Under the pieces are notes generated by a model. That model ran no database searches and had not been told where the DNA came from. It saw nothing but the letters and a program-made list of their open reading frames with translations. Below are positions 41,837 to 50,352 of a DNA stretch of 64,000 bases, piece after piece. This DNA comes from Hyphomonadaceae bacterium (GTDB lineage: Bacteria; Pseudomonadota; Alphaproteobacteria; Caulobacterales; Aquidulcibacteraceae), in contig JAEUMT010000028.1 in NCBI GenBank assembly GCA_016791365.1, positions 62,001 to 126,000 on the forward strand, given 5' to 3'. Position 1 is the stretch's first letter. Each line of letters starts with the position of its first letter. Made by a program: the position numbers and the translations under genes.

Positions 41837-42196
41837 CTAAGCCGCGTATTTTTCAATCAGCGCCACGAGCCCCGCGAAGTCCACGGGCTTCGTCGCGAAA
41901 TCATCGCAGCCCGCATCCATGCATTCCTTGCGCGCGCTTTCCATCGCGTGCGCGGTGAGCGCCACGATCTTCACGCTGCTCACATCCGGCGTTGCGCGAA
42001 TGACCTTCGTCGCTTCAATGCCGGACATCACCGGCATGGAAATATCCATGAGGATGAGATCGGGCGCACAGCTCCTGGCCATATCGACAGCTTCAGCGCC
42101 GTTTTCGGCGCAGTGCACTTCGTAGCCCTTCCGCTCCAGGCGGCGGGTCAGCATTTCGCGGTTATCGGGATGATCTTCAGCGATGAGGATGCGCAT
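41837..42196 (-). CDS. Single-domain response regulator (DivK/CheY-like)
   Basis: A 119-residue receiver: MRILIAEDHPDNREMLTRRL, phospho-Asp in LILMDISMPVMSG, Thr in VALTAHAM, and Lys in DFATKPVDF. It has no output domain, so it acts by protein contact like DivK. GTG 42211 overlaps the stop of the hybrid kinase gene in GTGA and could be the start (5 extra residues); ATG 42196 with AAAGGCC before it is also plausible. The overlap indicates a translationally coupled kinase-regulator pair. Confidence 0.9.
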   Translation of the reverse strand: MRILIAEDHPDNREMLTRRLERKGYEVHCAENGAEAVDMARSCAPDLILMDISMPVMSGIEATKVIRATPDVSSVKIVALTAHAMESARKECMDAGCDDFATKPVDFAGLVALIEKYAA

Positions 42197-42207
42197 GGGG
42201 AGGCCTT

Positions 42208-44922
42208 TCACGCCGTCTTGGCGATTGTGGAAACAGCCGGTGCGTCGGCCGGCTTCGCAGCTTGGGTTTCGACGGTGCGCGCAAATCGCAAAGCAGCGGC
42301 GGCGAGCACATCACGGTCGGCGGGTTTGACCAGATGTTCGCAAGCGCCCGACGACAAAGCGCGCTGACGATTGTCGTCGATAGAATGAATGATGACGGGA
42401 ATATCGCCCGCGTCGCCCGTATTGAGCACCGTGAGCACGTCCCAGCCGGTCACGTCCGGCAAGTTGATATCGAGCAGGATGAGACTTGGCCGCAAGCTGC
42501 GCGCCATCTCGATGCCTTCGGCGCCGGTGGCCGCCGTCCGCACCTCAAAACCCAGGCGAATAAGCGACCGCGCTGTCAAATCACGCGCGCTCTCTTCGTC
42601 ATCGATCATCAGCACGAGGCGCTGGCTGCCCTTCCCGGCCGCCGCGTTCGCATCGATGCGCGCCGGCGCCGGCAGCGCATTCATCTGAGACGGGAAGCGC
42701 AAGGTGAACGTCGAGCCCACGCCCTGCGCGCTCGTCACCGTCACATCGCCGCCCAGCAGCTGCATGATGCGGCGCGTCAACGCCAGGCCGAGCCCGGTGC
42801 CGCCATAGCGGCGCGCCGTCAGCGCATCCGCCTGCACGAACGCATTGAACAAGCGGCCGACCTGCTCATCGCTCATGCCGATGCCGGTGTCGCTCACCGC
42901 CACCTCGATCGCCCCGCCGTCGCGGCGCGCGCGGATTGTGATTTCGCCGTCCTTTGTGAACTTCGCCGCGTTCGAAAGCAGGTTCAGCAAGCACTGATTG
43001 AGCTTGAACGAGTCTGTGCACGCGATCCCGACATCGGCGCCGAGTTCAAGTTTCACCTTGCTGCCGTTCTTCTCCACGTTCGGTCGCACCGTGGCGACCG
43101 CCTCGCTGACCAGCGCGCCGACATCGAACTCCGACGCCGATATGTCCATTCGCCCGGCCTCGATCTTCGACAGATCGAGGATCTCGTTGATGAGATGCAG
43201 CAACTGCCGCGCCGAACTCAGAACGCGCTGCAAATCCGCGATATCGGTATCGCGCCCGTCAGCCTCGGCCTCTTCCATGAGAATTTCGGAATAGCCGATA
43301 ATGGCGTTGAGCGGCGTTCGCAGCTCATGGCTCATTGATGTCAGGAACTGCGACTTCGAAACGTTGGCCGCATCCGCATCCTCGCGCGCCGTGCGCAAGT
43401 GCGCCAGCGTCTCGGCCAGCTTCACGTCGCGCGCGTTCATTTCTTCCATCAGGCTGTCGAGCCGCTCGTACATTTCGGCGACATTCACCGCCGCTTCGTC
43501 GATCGCATCCGCGACCGCCGCGTCCTCGCCTACCAGGGCGCGCCGCGACTTCAGCCCCTCTTCGGCCCGATGCATCGCGGCGATGAAAGCGGCTTCCTGC
43601 GTCTTGCGCTCGGTAATGTCCTTCGAGATGACGACAATCTTGCGCACGCCGCCCGAGCGCCCCATCACACGCTGCGCCCACGCTTCGATCCAGCGGACGC
43701 GGCCGTCTTCGCTCATCACCCGGTGCTCGACGCAACCGCCGCCGCCCTTGCCGATGTTCAAGAAGTAATCGCGCAGCGCCAGTCGATCTTCTTCATGCAG
43801 GAAACCGGTTCGGCTTTCCATGAACTGATCGAACGTGAAGGCGCGATTGTAGATCGCCTCGACATCGCCATGCCAATTGATCGTACGCGACTTGAAATCG
43901 ACTTCCCAAACCAGGCTCTTGGCGATCTTCAAGGCCTGCGTGAGGCGCCGTTCATTCGCCGCCGCCGCCGCGCGGGCCTGCACCAGCTGCGTGATGTCGC
44001 TGCCGTGCGAGACAACCCCAACGATCTCGTTGTCGCTATTGCGCCACGGGCGCGCTTCCCAATTGTACCAGCGCGTGCCGTTCGCCACGCGCGTTTCGTC
44101 TTCTTCAAAGCGCACAACTTCGCCGCTCAACGCACGCGCGAACGCATCGCGCCAACGATCAGGCGCCCAGTTGATGATATCTTCGAACTTCCTGCCGATT
44201 GGATCTTGCACCCGGATCGCATCGCTCATCGCCTTGCTCATCGCGACGATCGAGCCACGCGCGTCAACCAGCATCGCGGCCGTCGCGCCCTGACCGAGCA
44301 TCAGCTCAGCCAGGATTTGTTCCTGCGTGGCGTTGGTCCGCACTTCGATGAGCGCGCGCTCGGCATTCGCCGCGCTCACACGCGCCAGCGTCACGTACGC
44401 CATCAATGCGCCGCCGCCGACGGCCGCGATAAACGCCAAATCCCAATCCGGTTGCGACGATATCGCCGCCATCATCAAAGGCGCCGCCAACAATGAGAGC
44501 GCCGGCGGCGCCGCGCCCGAAGCCGCGATCGGCAACGCGCCCGATGCGCCGGGGCTAAAGTGGCGCACAACGCCCGCGACCCACAGCAACATCGCCGCGG
44601 CCGCGCCCGCCGCTTCGCCGTGCAACCACAACGTGATCGGCAACACCGCATAAAAGCCTGACGAGAAGGCGGCCCACACGCAAAGTCCCGCCATCGTCCG
44701 CCCTTCGATCTTGCGATCGGCGGCGTCGAGGCGGCGATAAAGCTCGGTGTCCAAGATCCAGAGCACGGCCATGACCGCCGACCAGGCCACCGGCCAGGGT
44801 CCGCCCATGATTGCGGCGGCGATGCCGCCGGTCAGCATCGTCAGCGCGATCGAGGCCGGCATCTCGCGCCGGCGCGTCTCCGCGGCGCTTGCAAGGGCTG
44901 TTGGCGGCTTAGGCGTCGTCAT
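42208..44922 (-). CDS. Membrane hybrid histidine kinase, PAS-PAS-HisKA-HATPase-REC
   Basis: A 904-residue protein. Up to six TMs lie in the first ~190 residues (SIALTMLTGGIAAAIMGG, AGLCVWAAFSSGFYAVLPIT, PPALSLLAAPLMMAAI). Two PAS domains follow at about 205-450. A helical spacer leads to HisKA (SMSHELRTPLNAIIGYSEIL, His at about 533) and HATPase (NLLSNAAKFT, DTGIGMSDEQVGRLF, TGLGLALTRRIMQLLGGDV). A C-terminal receiver closes the protein (LVLMIDDEESARDLTARSLI, Asp in LILLDINLPDV). Integral-membrane MASE-like sensing is implied. Its stop overlaps the start of the single-domain regulator, the likely phosphoacceptor. A divergent TetR gene starts 97 bp away. Confidence 0.95.
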   Translation of the reverse strand: MTTPKPPTALASAAETRRREMPASIALTMLTGGIAAAIMGGPWPVAWSAVMAVLWILDTELYRRLDAADRKIEGRTMAGLCVWAAFSSGFYAVLPITLWLHGEAAGAAAAMLLWVAGVVRHFSPGASGALPIAASGAAPPALSLLAAPLMMAAISSQPDWDLAFIAAVGGGALMAYVTLARVSAANAERALIEVRTNATQEQILAELMLGQGATAAMLVDARGSIVAMSKAMSDAIRVQDPIGRKFEDIINWAPDRWRDAFARALSGEVVRFEEDETRVANGTRWYNWEARPWRNSDNEIVGVVSHGSDITQLVQARAAAAANERRLTQALKIAKSLVWEVDFKSRTINWHGDVEAIYNRAFTFDQFMESRTGFLHEEDRLALRDYFLNIGKGGGGCVEHRVMSEDGRVRWIEAWAQRVMGRSGGVRKIVVISKDITERKTQEAAFIAAMHRAEEGLKSRRALVGEDAAVADAIDEAAVNVAEMYERLDSLMEEMNARDVKLAETLAHLRTAREDADAANVSKSQFLTSMSHELRTPLNAIIGYSEILMEEAEADGRDTDIADLQRVLSSARQLLHLINEILDLSKIEAGRMDISASEFDVGALVSEAVATVRPNVEKNGSKVKLELGADVGIACTDSFKLNQCLLNLLSNAAKFTKDGEITIRARRDGGAIEVAVSDTGIGMSDEQVGRLFNAFVQADALTARRYGGTGLGLALTRRIMQLLGGDVTVTSAQGVGSTFTLRFPSQMNALPAPARIDANAAAGKGSQRLVLMIDDEESARDLTARSLIRLGFEVRTAATGAEGIEMARSLRPSLILLDINLPDVTGWDVLTVLNTGDAGDIPVIIHSIDDNRQRALSSGACEHLVKPADRDVLAAAALRFARTVETQAAKPADAPAVSTIAKTA

Positions 44923-45019
44923 ACGTGGCGGGCTCCGCGCCGAAGGGGTTCGGGCGACGCTGCCAGCGCAGGGTGAATTTAGGCTAAACCATAACAGAGA
45001 ATCCCCTCCTTATGGCGGT

Positions 45020-45622
45020 GTGCCGCGCCATGCCGATCCCGCTTTGCCCGAACGCCGTCGCGGCCAGATTCTGGACGCGGCCCGCGAATGTTTCCGTGAA
45101 CGCGGTTTCCGGCTGACCACAATCGAGGAAATCTGCGCCGAAGCGCGCATCAGCCCCGGCGCCCTCTACCGCTATTTCGACTCCAAGGCCGACATCATCG
45201 CCGCCATCGCCCTCGACGCACGCGCCGAAGCCGAAGCGATGTTGGACCGCGTTAACGGTTCAGAAGGTCTGATCGCCGGTCTCGCCGAACTGGCGCGCGT
45301 CTTCTTCGAAACGTTCGACGGTGACGGCGACGCCGCGCTTCTGGCGGACATCTGGGCCGAAGCGGCGCGCGACCCGCTTCTCGCCAAAGCCCTGCAACAG
45401 CGCGATCAAATCGCCGCCGGACGTCTCGCCGCCGCCATTGAACGCGCCCAACGCGACGGCTCGATCTATCCCGCTCTCCCCGCTTCGGAATCCGCCGAAG
45501 CGCTGCTCGCGTGCCTTGAAGGCATGGCCATGCGGCGCGCGCTCAGGCGCGAAAGCGGGGCAACCGAAGCCGTGCGGCGCTTCCGCACGTTCGCGTTGCA
45601 TATCCTAAAGCCTAAACGTTAG
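45020..45622 (+). CDS. TetR-family transcriptional regulator
   Basis: A 200-residue protein from GTG 45020. The N-terminal helix-turn-helix is ILDAARECFRERGFRLTTIE followed by EEICAEARISPGALYRYF and DSKADIIAAI, the TetR signature. The C-terminal ligand domain is helical. The start is chosen because PRHADPALPERRRGQ reads into the first helix; no strong ribosome-binding site is visible. The target may be the divergent kinase gene or the following MerC-like gene. Confidence 0.9.
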   Translation: MPRHADPALPERRRGQILDAARECFRERGFRLTTIEEICAEARISPGALYRYFDSKADIIAAIALDARAEAEAMLDRVNGSEGLIAGLAELARVFFETFDGDGDAALLADIWAEAARDPLLAKALQQRDQIAAGRLAAAIERAQRDGSIYPALPASESAEALLACLEGMAMRRALRRESGATEAVRRFRTFALHILKPKR

Positions 45623-45633
45623 ATTGCGCATCT

Positions 45634-45993
45634 TTAGGTTGAGCGATGGACGAGAATGATCGCCACGTTCGCCACAAAGCACAGCACCGAAAACGCAAAC
45701 AGCCACGGAAACCCGTGGCTGTGGCGACGCCGCGCGCTCGCCTCCAGCCAGCCTCCGACCAGCACCAAGGCCGCCGAAACCACCAGGATCCACACCTCGT
45801 GACCGTGCAAGAACCGGTGAACCGGCGCGAAATACCCGGCCAGCACCGCAATCCCGGAGGTCGCCCCCGACACCGCCGCCGCGATCATCGCCAACGCCGG
45901 CAAGCCGCAACAGATCGCGTGCAGGCTCATAACGGCGGCGTGTGCCAGATGGGCCCTTCGCCCGTCGCGCGCGCTGTTATGTTGTAACATCAC
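45634..45993 (-). CDS. MerC-domain membrane protein
   Basis: A 119-residue protein with four hydrophobic segments. The Cys pair SLHAICCGLPALAMIAAAVS in the first TM, then HRFLHGHEVWILVVSAALVL and a later RRRHSHGFPWLFAFSV, fits the MerC family of mercury or related metal transporters and of small heavy-metal-associated inner-membrane proteins. No mer operon is nearby, so a role in mercury is not supported by context. Its stop is 11 bp from that of the convergent TetR gene. Confidence 0.82.
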   Translation of the reverse strand: MMLQHNSARDGRRAHLAHAAVMSLHAICCGLPALAMIAAAVSGATSGIAVLAGYFAPVHRFLHGHEVWILVVSAALVLVGGWLEASARRRHSHGFPWLFAFSVLCFVANVAIILVHRST

Positions 45994-46133
45994 GCCGATT
46001 TAAGCGCCGCCCGGGCGCCGGTCAAGCGCATCGCCGGCGCGCTATCCTACTTTCGTGGTAATACACGGAACCGTCGCTTGCGGAACGCCAGCGAAGCGCG
46101 CACATACCGGTTGCTACATTGAGGTAGAGGGCG

Positions 46134-46268
46134 ATGTTGGCTTACCTGGTGATTATCCGCGACGCGCTCATCGCAATGGCGCTTGCTTGGGTCGGCGTGA
46201 CCTTGGAACAGCGTGCGGTCGAACAGCCAGGCTGCGCCGCCGAATCCTGCCAGACGATCGAGCGTTAA
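46134..46268 (+). CDS. Small membrane-anchored protein (44 residues)
   Basis: ATG 46134 is preceded by GAGGTAGAGGGCG, a strong ribosome-binding site with good spacing, and the frame runs to TAA 46266-46268. The peptide starts MLAYLVIIRDALIAMALAWV (a TM or signal anchor) and ends with a polar stretch containing two Cys (GCAAESCQTIER). No homologue is recognised. It lies alone in the 405-bp gap between the MerC-like and coiled-coil genes; expression is not shown. Confidence 0.45.
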   Translation: MLAYLVIIRDALIAMALAWVGVTLEQRAVEQPGCAAESCQTIER

Positions 46269-46398
46269 ACGCTTCGTCCCATTCGCGATCTTTCTGAGCG
46301 GCAGCTGGCCGTGGCAAGCGTTCGCCCTTGAATGGCCGCACTTCTTTCGTTCTCGTTGACCATACGCGCGCACTCCCGGCGCGCCCGCGGGACCATGC

Positions 46399-48102
46399 AT
46401 GACCACGATTAGCCACGACACCGAACGAAGCGGCGATCCGGGGGCAATGATCGGTCTGCTTGGCTTGATCGTGGCCGGCGTTTGGATACTTGGCAGCATC
46501 GCCGGCGCCATCGTCCTTATCGGCCCCGCCAATATCGGCTCGCTCACCATTCCCGAATACGGCGCCGTCGGCGCCATCACCGTCCTGCCGGCTCTGATGG
46601 CCGTATTCTCCGGCCTCGCCGCCCGCGACAGCGCCCGCGCCCGCGCTGAAGCACGCCGCCTCGCCGACGCCGCCGATCGGCTCATGAACCCCGAGCGCAG
46701 CGCCGAGAACGCCGCGCGTCAGCTCGCGGAATCCGTGCGCGGCGAGATCAACCAGCTCGATCAGGCGCTGCTGCAAACCTTGAAGCGCCTGCAGGACGTC
46801 GAAGGCCAAATCTCGCGCCAGGCCAAGGCGGTCGACGACATGTCCGACCAGGCCAAGGCCGGCGCCAACCAGATGATCGTCGGCATGGAGCGCGAGCGCG
46901 AAGAGTTGATGCGCATCAGCCGCGACCTCACCAGCCAAGCGCAAAACATCGGCGACTCCATCGGCAAGCACACGCACTCGATCTCCGAAGCCGCGCGCGT
47001 CGCCGAAGCCGAAGTCCGCGCCGCCGACCAGGCGCTCGACCACCGCCTCACCTCCTTCGGCGCCGCCGCCGCGCTGATCTCCGACCGCACCAACGGCCTC
47101 TCCAACGCCGCCCAGGCCAGCGCCGATTCCGCGCTCCGTCTTGAACAAGCGCTCTCGACCGCGCTCGATGTTCTTTCGCGCGCCACCAGTCTCACCGACG
47201 CCGCGCGCCAATCGGCGGAAGCCGCCTCCTACGCCGCCAATTCCACCGCCGGCGCCGTCCGCGAAACCACGCACCGCGCCATCGACGACGCCAAGCGCGC
47301 CGCCGAACTCATTCGCGGCGAAGCCGTCAACGTCGAACGCGAAGCCGCCGTCGCGCTTGAGCGCCTGCGCGACGCCGCCGAAGCCGCGCGCGTTGCAGCC
47401 CGCGGCGCGCGCGACGCCGTCTCCGATGACGAACCGCAAATGCGTGTCCGCAATCGCGGCGGCGATCCCAAGTCAGACGAAGCCGCGCCCGGCTATGATC
47501 GCTCTTGGCGCGACGAAGCCGCCGATCCGCTCGAAATGCCGCCCACGCGCGGCCGCAACGATCCGCCGGCGCCCATGTTCGGCGACACGCCGCCTGACCA
47601 ACAGCAGCAGCGCCCGCGTGCGCCCGCCGCCGATCGCCCCGTCCCCGGCGATTGGACCTGGCGCGATCTCCTCTCCAACGTTGACGGCCCCGAACACGGC
47701 GCGCCGCCCGCCGCGCCGCGCCGCGAACCCGCCGCCGATCCCGTCGCGCACCTGCGCCGTCAAATCGCCGAACCGCGCACGCAAGCGCCGCCGATCGTCG
47801 AAACGATTTCGCAATCGGGTCTCACACTCGATGACGTGTTCTCGCCGTCCGCACTCGAACGCATCGCCCAGCGCGCCCGCTCAGGCACGCAAGCGCGTCG
47901 CCGCGCCGTCCGTGACGCAGCGCCAGAAGCCGCGCGCCGCATGGGCGATTTCCTGCACCGCGACGCCCGCGCCAATCAGGAAGCGATGCAATTCCTGCGC
48001 ACCGAAGGCGCACGCATCGCCGAACAAATCGGCCGCGGCCGCGCGCAAATGAACGCCGAACTCACCCGCGCCTTCCTCCTCATCGACGCCGCCGCAGGCT
48101 AA
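46399..48102 (+). CDS. TipN-like two-TM coiled-coil protein (paralogue 1)
   Basis: A 567-residue protein with two N-terminal TMs (GLLGLIVAGVWILGSIAGAI and VGAITVLPALMAVFSGLAA). A long Ala/Glu/Arg-rich coiled coil follows (about 80-350; LLQTLKRLQDVEGQISRQAK, SAGAVRETTHRAIDDAKRAA region), then a Pro-rich linker and a conserved C-terminal module (SGLTLDDVFSPSALERIAQR; ARRRAVRDAAPEAARRMGD; AFLLIDAAAG). The same modules occur in the gene at 50353, so the two are paralogues. The architecture resembles the polarity factor TipN of Caulobacter, but I claim similarity of layout only. Likely a cell-pole or envelope scaffold. Confidence 0.75.
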   Translation: MTTISHDTERSGDPGAMIGLLGLIVAGVWILGSIAGAIVLIGPANIGSLTIPEYGAVGAITVLPALMAVFSGLAARDSARARAEARRLADAADRLMNPERSAENAARQLAESVRGEINQLDQALLQTLKRLQDVEGQISRQAKAVDDMSDQAKAGANQMIVGMEREREELMRISRDLTSQAQNIGDSIGKHTHSISEAARVAEAEVRAADQALDHRLTSFGAAAALISDRTNGLSNAAQASADSALRLEQALSTALDVLSRATSLTDAARQSAEAASYAANSTAGAVRETTHRAIDDAKRAAELIRGEAVNVEREAAVALERLRDAAEAARVAARGARDAVSDDEPQMRVRNRGGDPKSDEAAPGYDRSWRDEAADPLEMPPTRGRNDPPAPMFGDTPPDQQQQRPRAPAADRPVPGDWTWRDLLSNVDGPEHGAPPAAPRREPAADPVAHLRRQIAEPRTQAPPIVETISQSGLTLDDVFSPSALERIAQRARSGTQARRRAVRDAAPEAARRMGDFLHRDARANQEAMQFLRTEGARIAEQIGRGRAQMNAELTRAFLLIDAAAG

Positions 48103-48109
48103 CGATCGA

Positions 48110-48193
48110 CTCCCCGCCCCCTTGTGGGGCGGGGTTGGGGGTGGGGGTGTTGGCGCGGCTTTCAACTAGCGTCACCCCCGGATTTAATCCGGG
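48110..48193. repeat. GC-rich repeat family E and a short palindrome
   Basis: CCCCGCCCCCTTGTGGGGCGGGG forms a hairpin (CCCCGCCCC/GGGGCGGGG) at about 48114-48136, followed by a G-rich run. The palindrome CCCGGATTTAATCCGGG lies at 48177-48193. Related copies lie at 57909-57950 and 58155-58200, and at 41741. They fill the gap before the dipeptidase gene. Confidence 0.65.
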
Positions 48194-48225
48194 AAGCACG
48201 ACGCCGCCCACAACATGAAACACCA

Positions 48226-48891
48226 ATGCGCGCCTTAATCCTCTGCCTCGCCCTCGCCGCCTGCGCCCACGCAATGCCAGCGCGTCCGGCGGATTTTGTC
48301 GACGCCGCCAGCATCGTTCCAAATTTGCGCGTCGAGACGCGCTACGCCGCCGCGCACAATTTCGTCGGCCGCCGCATCGATGGCTACGAAGCGCCCATCT
48401 GCCTACTCACACGCCAAGCCGCCGAAGCCTTAGCGCGCGCACAAGCCGAACTCGCCACACGTGGTCTCGGCCTCAAAGTCTATGATTGCTACCGCCCGCA
48501 ACGCGCCGTCGCGCATTTCGCGCGCTGGGCCGCCGATCTCACCGACCAAACCACGAAACCCGAATTCTATCCCAACGTCGAAAAGTCGCGGCTCTTCGAG
48601 CTTGGCTACATCGCCGAACGCTCCGGCCACTCGCGCGGCTCCACCCTCGACCTCACCATCATCAATCTCGCCACCGGCGCCGAGATCGACATGGGCACGC
48701 CCTTCGATCTCTTCGACACGCGCTCATGGCCAACAGATCAAACCGTCAGCCCAGAAGCCCGCGCCAATCGCCTCATGCTGCAAACCCTCATGCGCACACA
48801 CGGCTTCCGCCCCCTCCGCGAAGAATGGTGGCACTTCACCCTCGACCCCGAACCGCACCCCGAAACCTATTTCGATTTCCTCGTGCGCTAA
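48226..48891 (+). CDS. D-Ala-D-Ala dipeptidase (DdpX/VanX family), exported
   Basis: A 221-residue protein from ATG 48226. The N-terminal hydrophobic leader (MRALILCLALAACAHAMP) is a signal or lipoprotein peptide (AAC). The zinc/catalytic motif SGHSRGSTLDLTI (the SxHxxGxAxD block) and the late EEWWHF (ExxWH) are intact; GLKVYDCYRPQRAVAHFARW is the conserved substrate-side block. It hydrolyses D-Ala-D-Ala or related peptides. No van genes are adjacent, so it is more likely a housekeeping peptidoglycan-recycling or periplasmic dipeptidase. Confidence 0.9.
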   Translation: MRALILCLALAACAHAMPARPADFVDAASIVPNLRVETRYAAAHNFVGRRIDGYEAPICLLTRQAAEALARAQAELATRGLGLKVYDCYRPQRAVAHFARWAADLTDQTTKPEFYPNVEKSRLFELGYIAERSGHSRGSTLDLTIINLATGAEIDMGTPFDLFDTRSWPTDQTVSPEARANRLMLQTLMRTHGFRPLREEWWHFTLDPEPHPETYFDFLVR

Positions 48892-49414
48892 CCGACACCG
48901 CGTCCCCTCTCCTGGTTAAGGAGAGGGTGTCAGTGAGCGCAGCGAACGACGGGTGAGGTTTACCGGCGTTTGAAACATGAAGCGCAATCTCTTGGACCGC
49001 CGGCGCCCTCGCCGGCATCGGCACATAAAACCGCACAGGCGCCTAGGGAAACAACACCGCGTCCCCTCTCCTGGTTAAGGAGAGGGTGTCAGTGAGCGAT
49101 AGCGAACTGACGGGTGAGGTTTACCGGCGTTTGAAGCGTTGGCGCCACGTCTTGTGCCGACAGCAAACCTCATCCGGCGCTTCGCGCCACCTTCTCCTTA
49201 ACCAGGAGAAGGAACACAGTCCTCTTGGACCGTCGGCGTCTCGCCGGCGGTTTTGGTCCACGCTGCCAAAACCTGTGCGGCTTTACACACTAACGCCGGC
49301 GGGGGCGCCGGCGCTCCAAGAACACCACACCCCACCAACGGTGAACTCCCAATCCCGAGCACAGAAGAAATATAATCCCACACCCCCGCCAGCGGCGCGA
49401 TACTAGCGCCGCCA
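48892..49414. repeat. Gene-free repeat cluster (families C and D)
   Basis: Two copies of a family D repeat (CCCCTCTCCTGGTTAAGGAG, then the AGAGGGTGTCAGTGAGCG type) lie at about 48902-48966 and 49064-49131, with an inverted half-copy at about 49188-49215. Family C copies (TTGGACCGCCGGCG) lie at about 48993 and 49226, and a related inverted hairpin at about 49284. Apart from these repeats I see no gene in the 523 bp. Confidence 0.75.
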
Positions 49415-50131
49415 ATGCCAACCGACTCCCCGCCCCCAACCATCGCACCCCTCTGGGATCGCTTGCGCGCCACCTTCGCGCGCGTGATCGCGGCGGTCGG
49501 CGCACCGGCGGCGATTGCATTGCTCAACCTGTCTTCGCGCCATGTGCGGCTCGGCATCGTGCGCCAATTGCTCGCGCTCGAGAATCTGGCGCGCAAACTT
49601 CTCATCGTCGAAGCCGCCGCCTTCGGCTTGCCGGACGACACACGCGGACCGCAACTCGTCACCGTGCCGATCGGCCTCGTCACCATTAACCCTCCGCCGC
49701 GCGCCCGCTTCCAGGCGCCGCCGCGCCTGCCCGATCTCGCGCATCCCGAAACCTGGAACACGACCTTCGCGCTCGGGATGCCGCGCGATACGCGTGCTGT
49801 CGCCGATCGCCACGCGCCGCGCATCCGCGCGCTCTGGGGCAAGTCCGCGCCCGAACCGCTTCCGCCATCGCGGCGCGGCGGACGCCAACCGGCGCCGTTC
49901 CGGATTGCCTGCCGCTTCGAGGCGCTGCGCCGCGTGCTTAACGATCCCGCCCCGCACGCCCGCCGCCTCGCGCGCATCCAGCGGCGCGTTTACGTCCGTG
50001 CGCCGGAGCTTTTGCACCGCTACATCCACGCAACGACCCGCCGCTATTCCTACGATCCGCGCGATCCGCGTTTACCAATCGACATCTTCCGGTTCGTGCT
50101 GGCGCCTGTCGCGCGGCCCAACACCAGCTAG
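49415..50131 (+). CDS. Unknown protein between the coiled-coil paralogues
   Basis: A 238-residue Arg/Ala/Pro-rich protein from ATG 49415. The first half (APLWDRLRATFARVIAAVGA; LGIVRQLLALENLARKLLIV) is helical; the second half is basic and proline-rich with RFEALRRVLNDPAPHARRLA and a final YDPRDPRLPIDIFRFVLA block. No signal peptide or TM, no catalytic motif. It lies between the two coiled-coil paralogues, which may hint at a common process, but I cannot name it. Confidence 0.6.
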   Translation: MPTDSPPPTIAPLWDRLRATFARVIAAVGAPAAIALLNLSSRHVRLGIVRQLLALENLARKLLIVEAAAFGLPDDTRGPQLVTVPIGLVTINPPPRARFQAPPRLPDLAHPETWNTTFALGMPRDTRAVADRHAPRIRALWGKSAPEPLPPSRRGGRQPAPFRIACRFEALRRVLNDPAPHARRLARIQRRVYVRAPELLHRYIHATTRRYSYDPRDPRLPIDIFRFVLAPVARPNTS

Positions 50132-50352
50132 ACGCGTCATGAGCCAAACGCGCCGATCATGCCGCACGCACGCAGCGCCGCGGCGCGCACGCGCATGCGC
50201 TTAACCTTACCATTCGCGCGTGGCGCAAGTTGGCCCGCCCTTTGCTCCGATTTGGAGCAAGCCCACCAAGAGAAACCCACTCGCCTCGTTGGCATGGCCG
50301 TTGCAGCCAGCGGGTTAACGCCCGCGATCCCACGGGCGCGCGGGAGTTTACG

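Noticed and set aside
48226-48891. A vancomycin-resistance vanX gene.
   Set aside because: No vanA, vanH or vanRS genes are adjacent; DdpX-type dipeptidases are common in Gram-negative bacteria.
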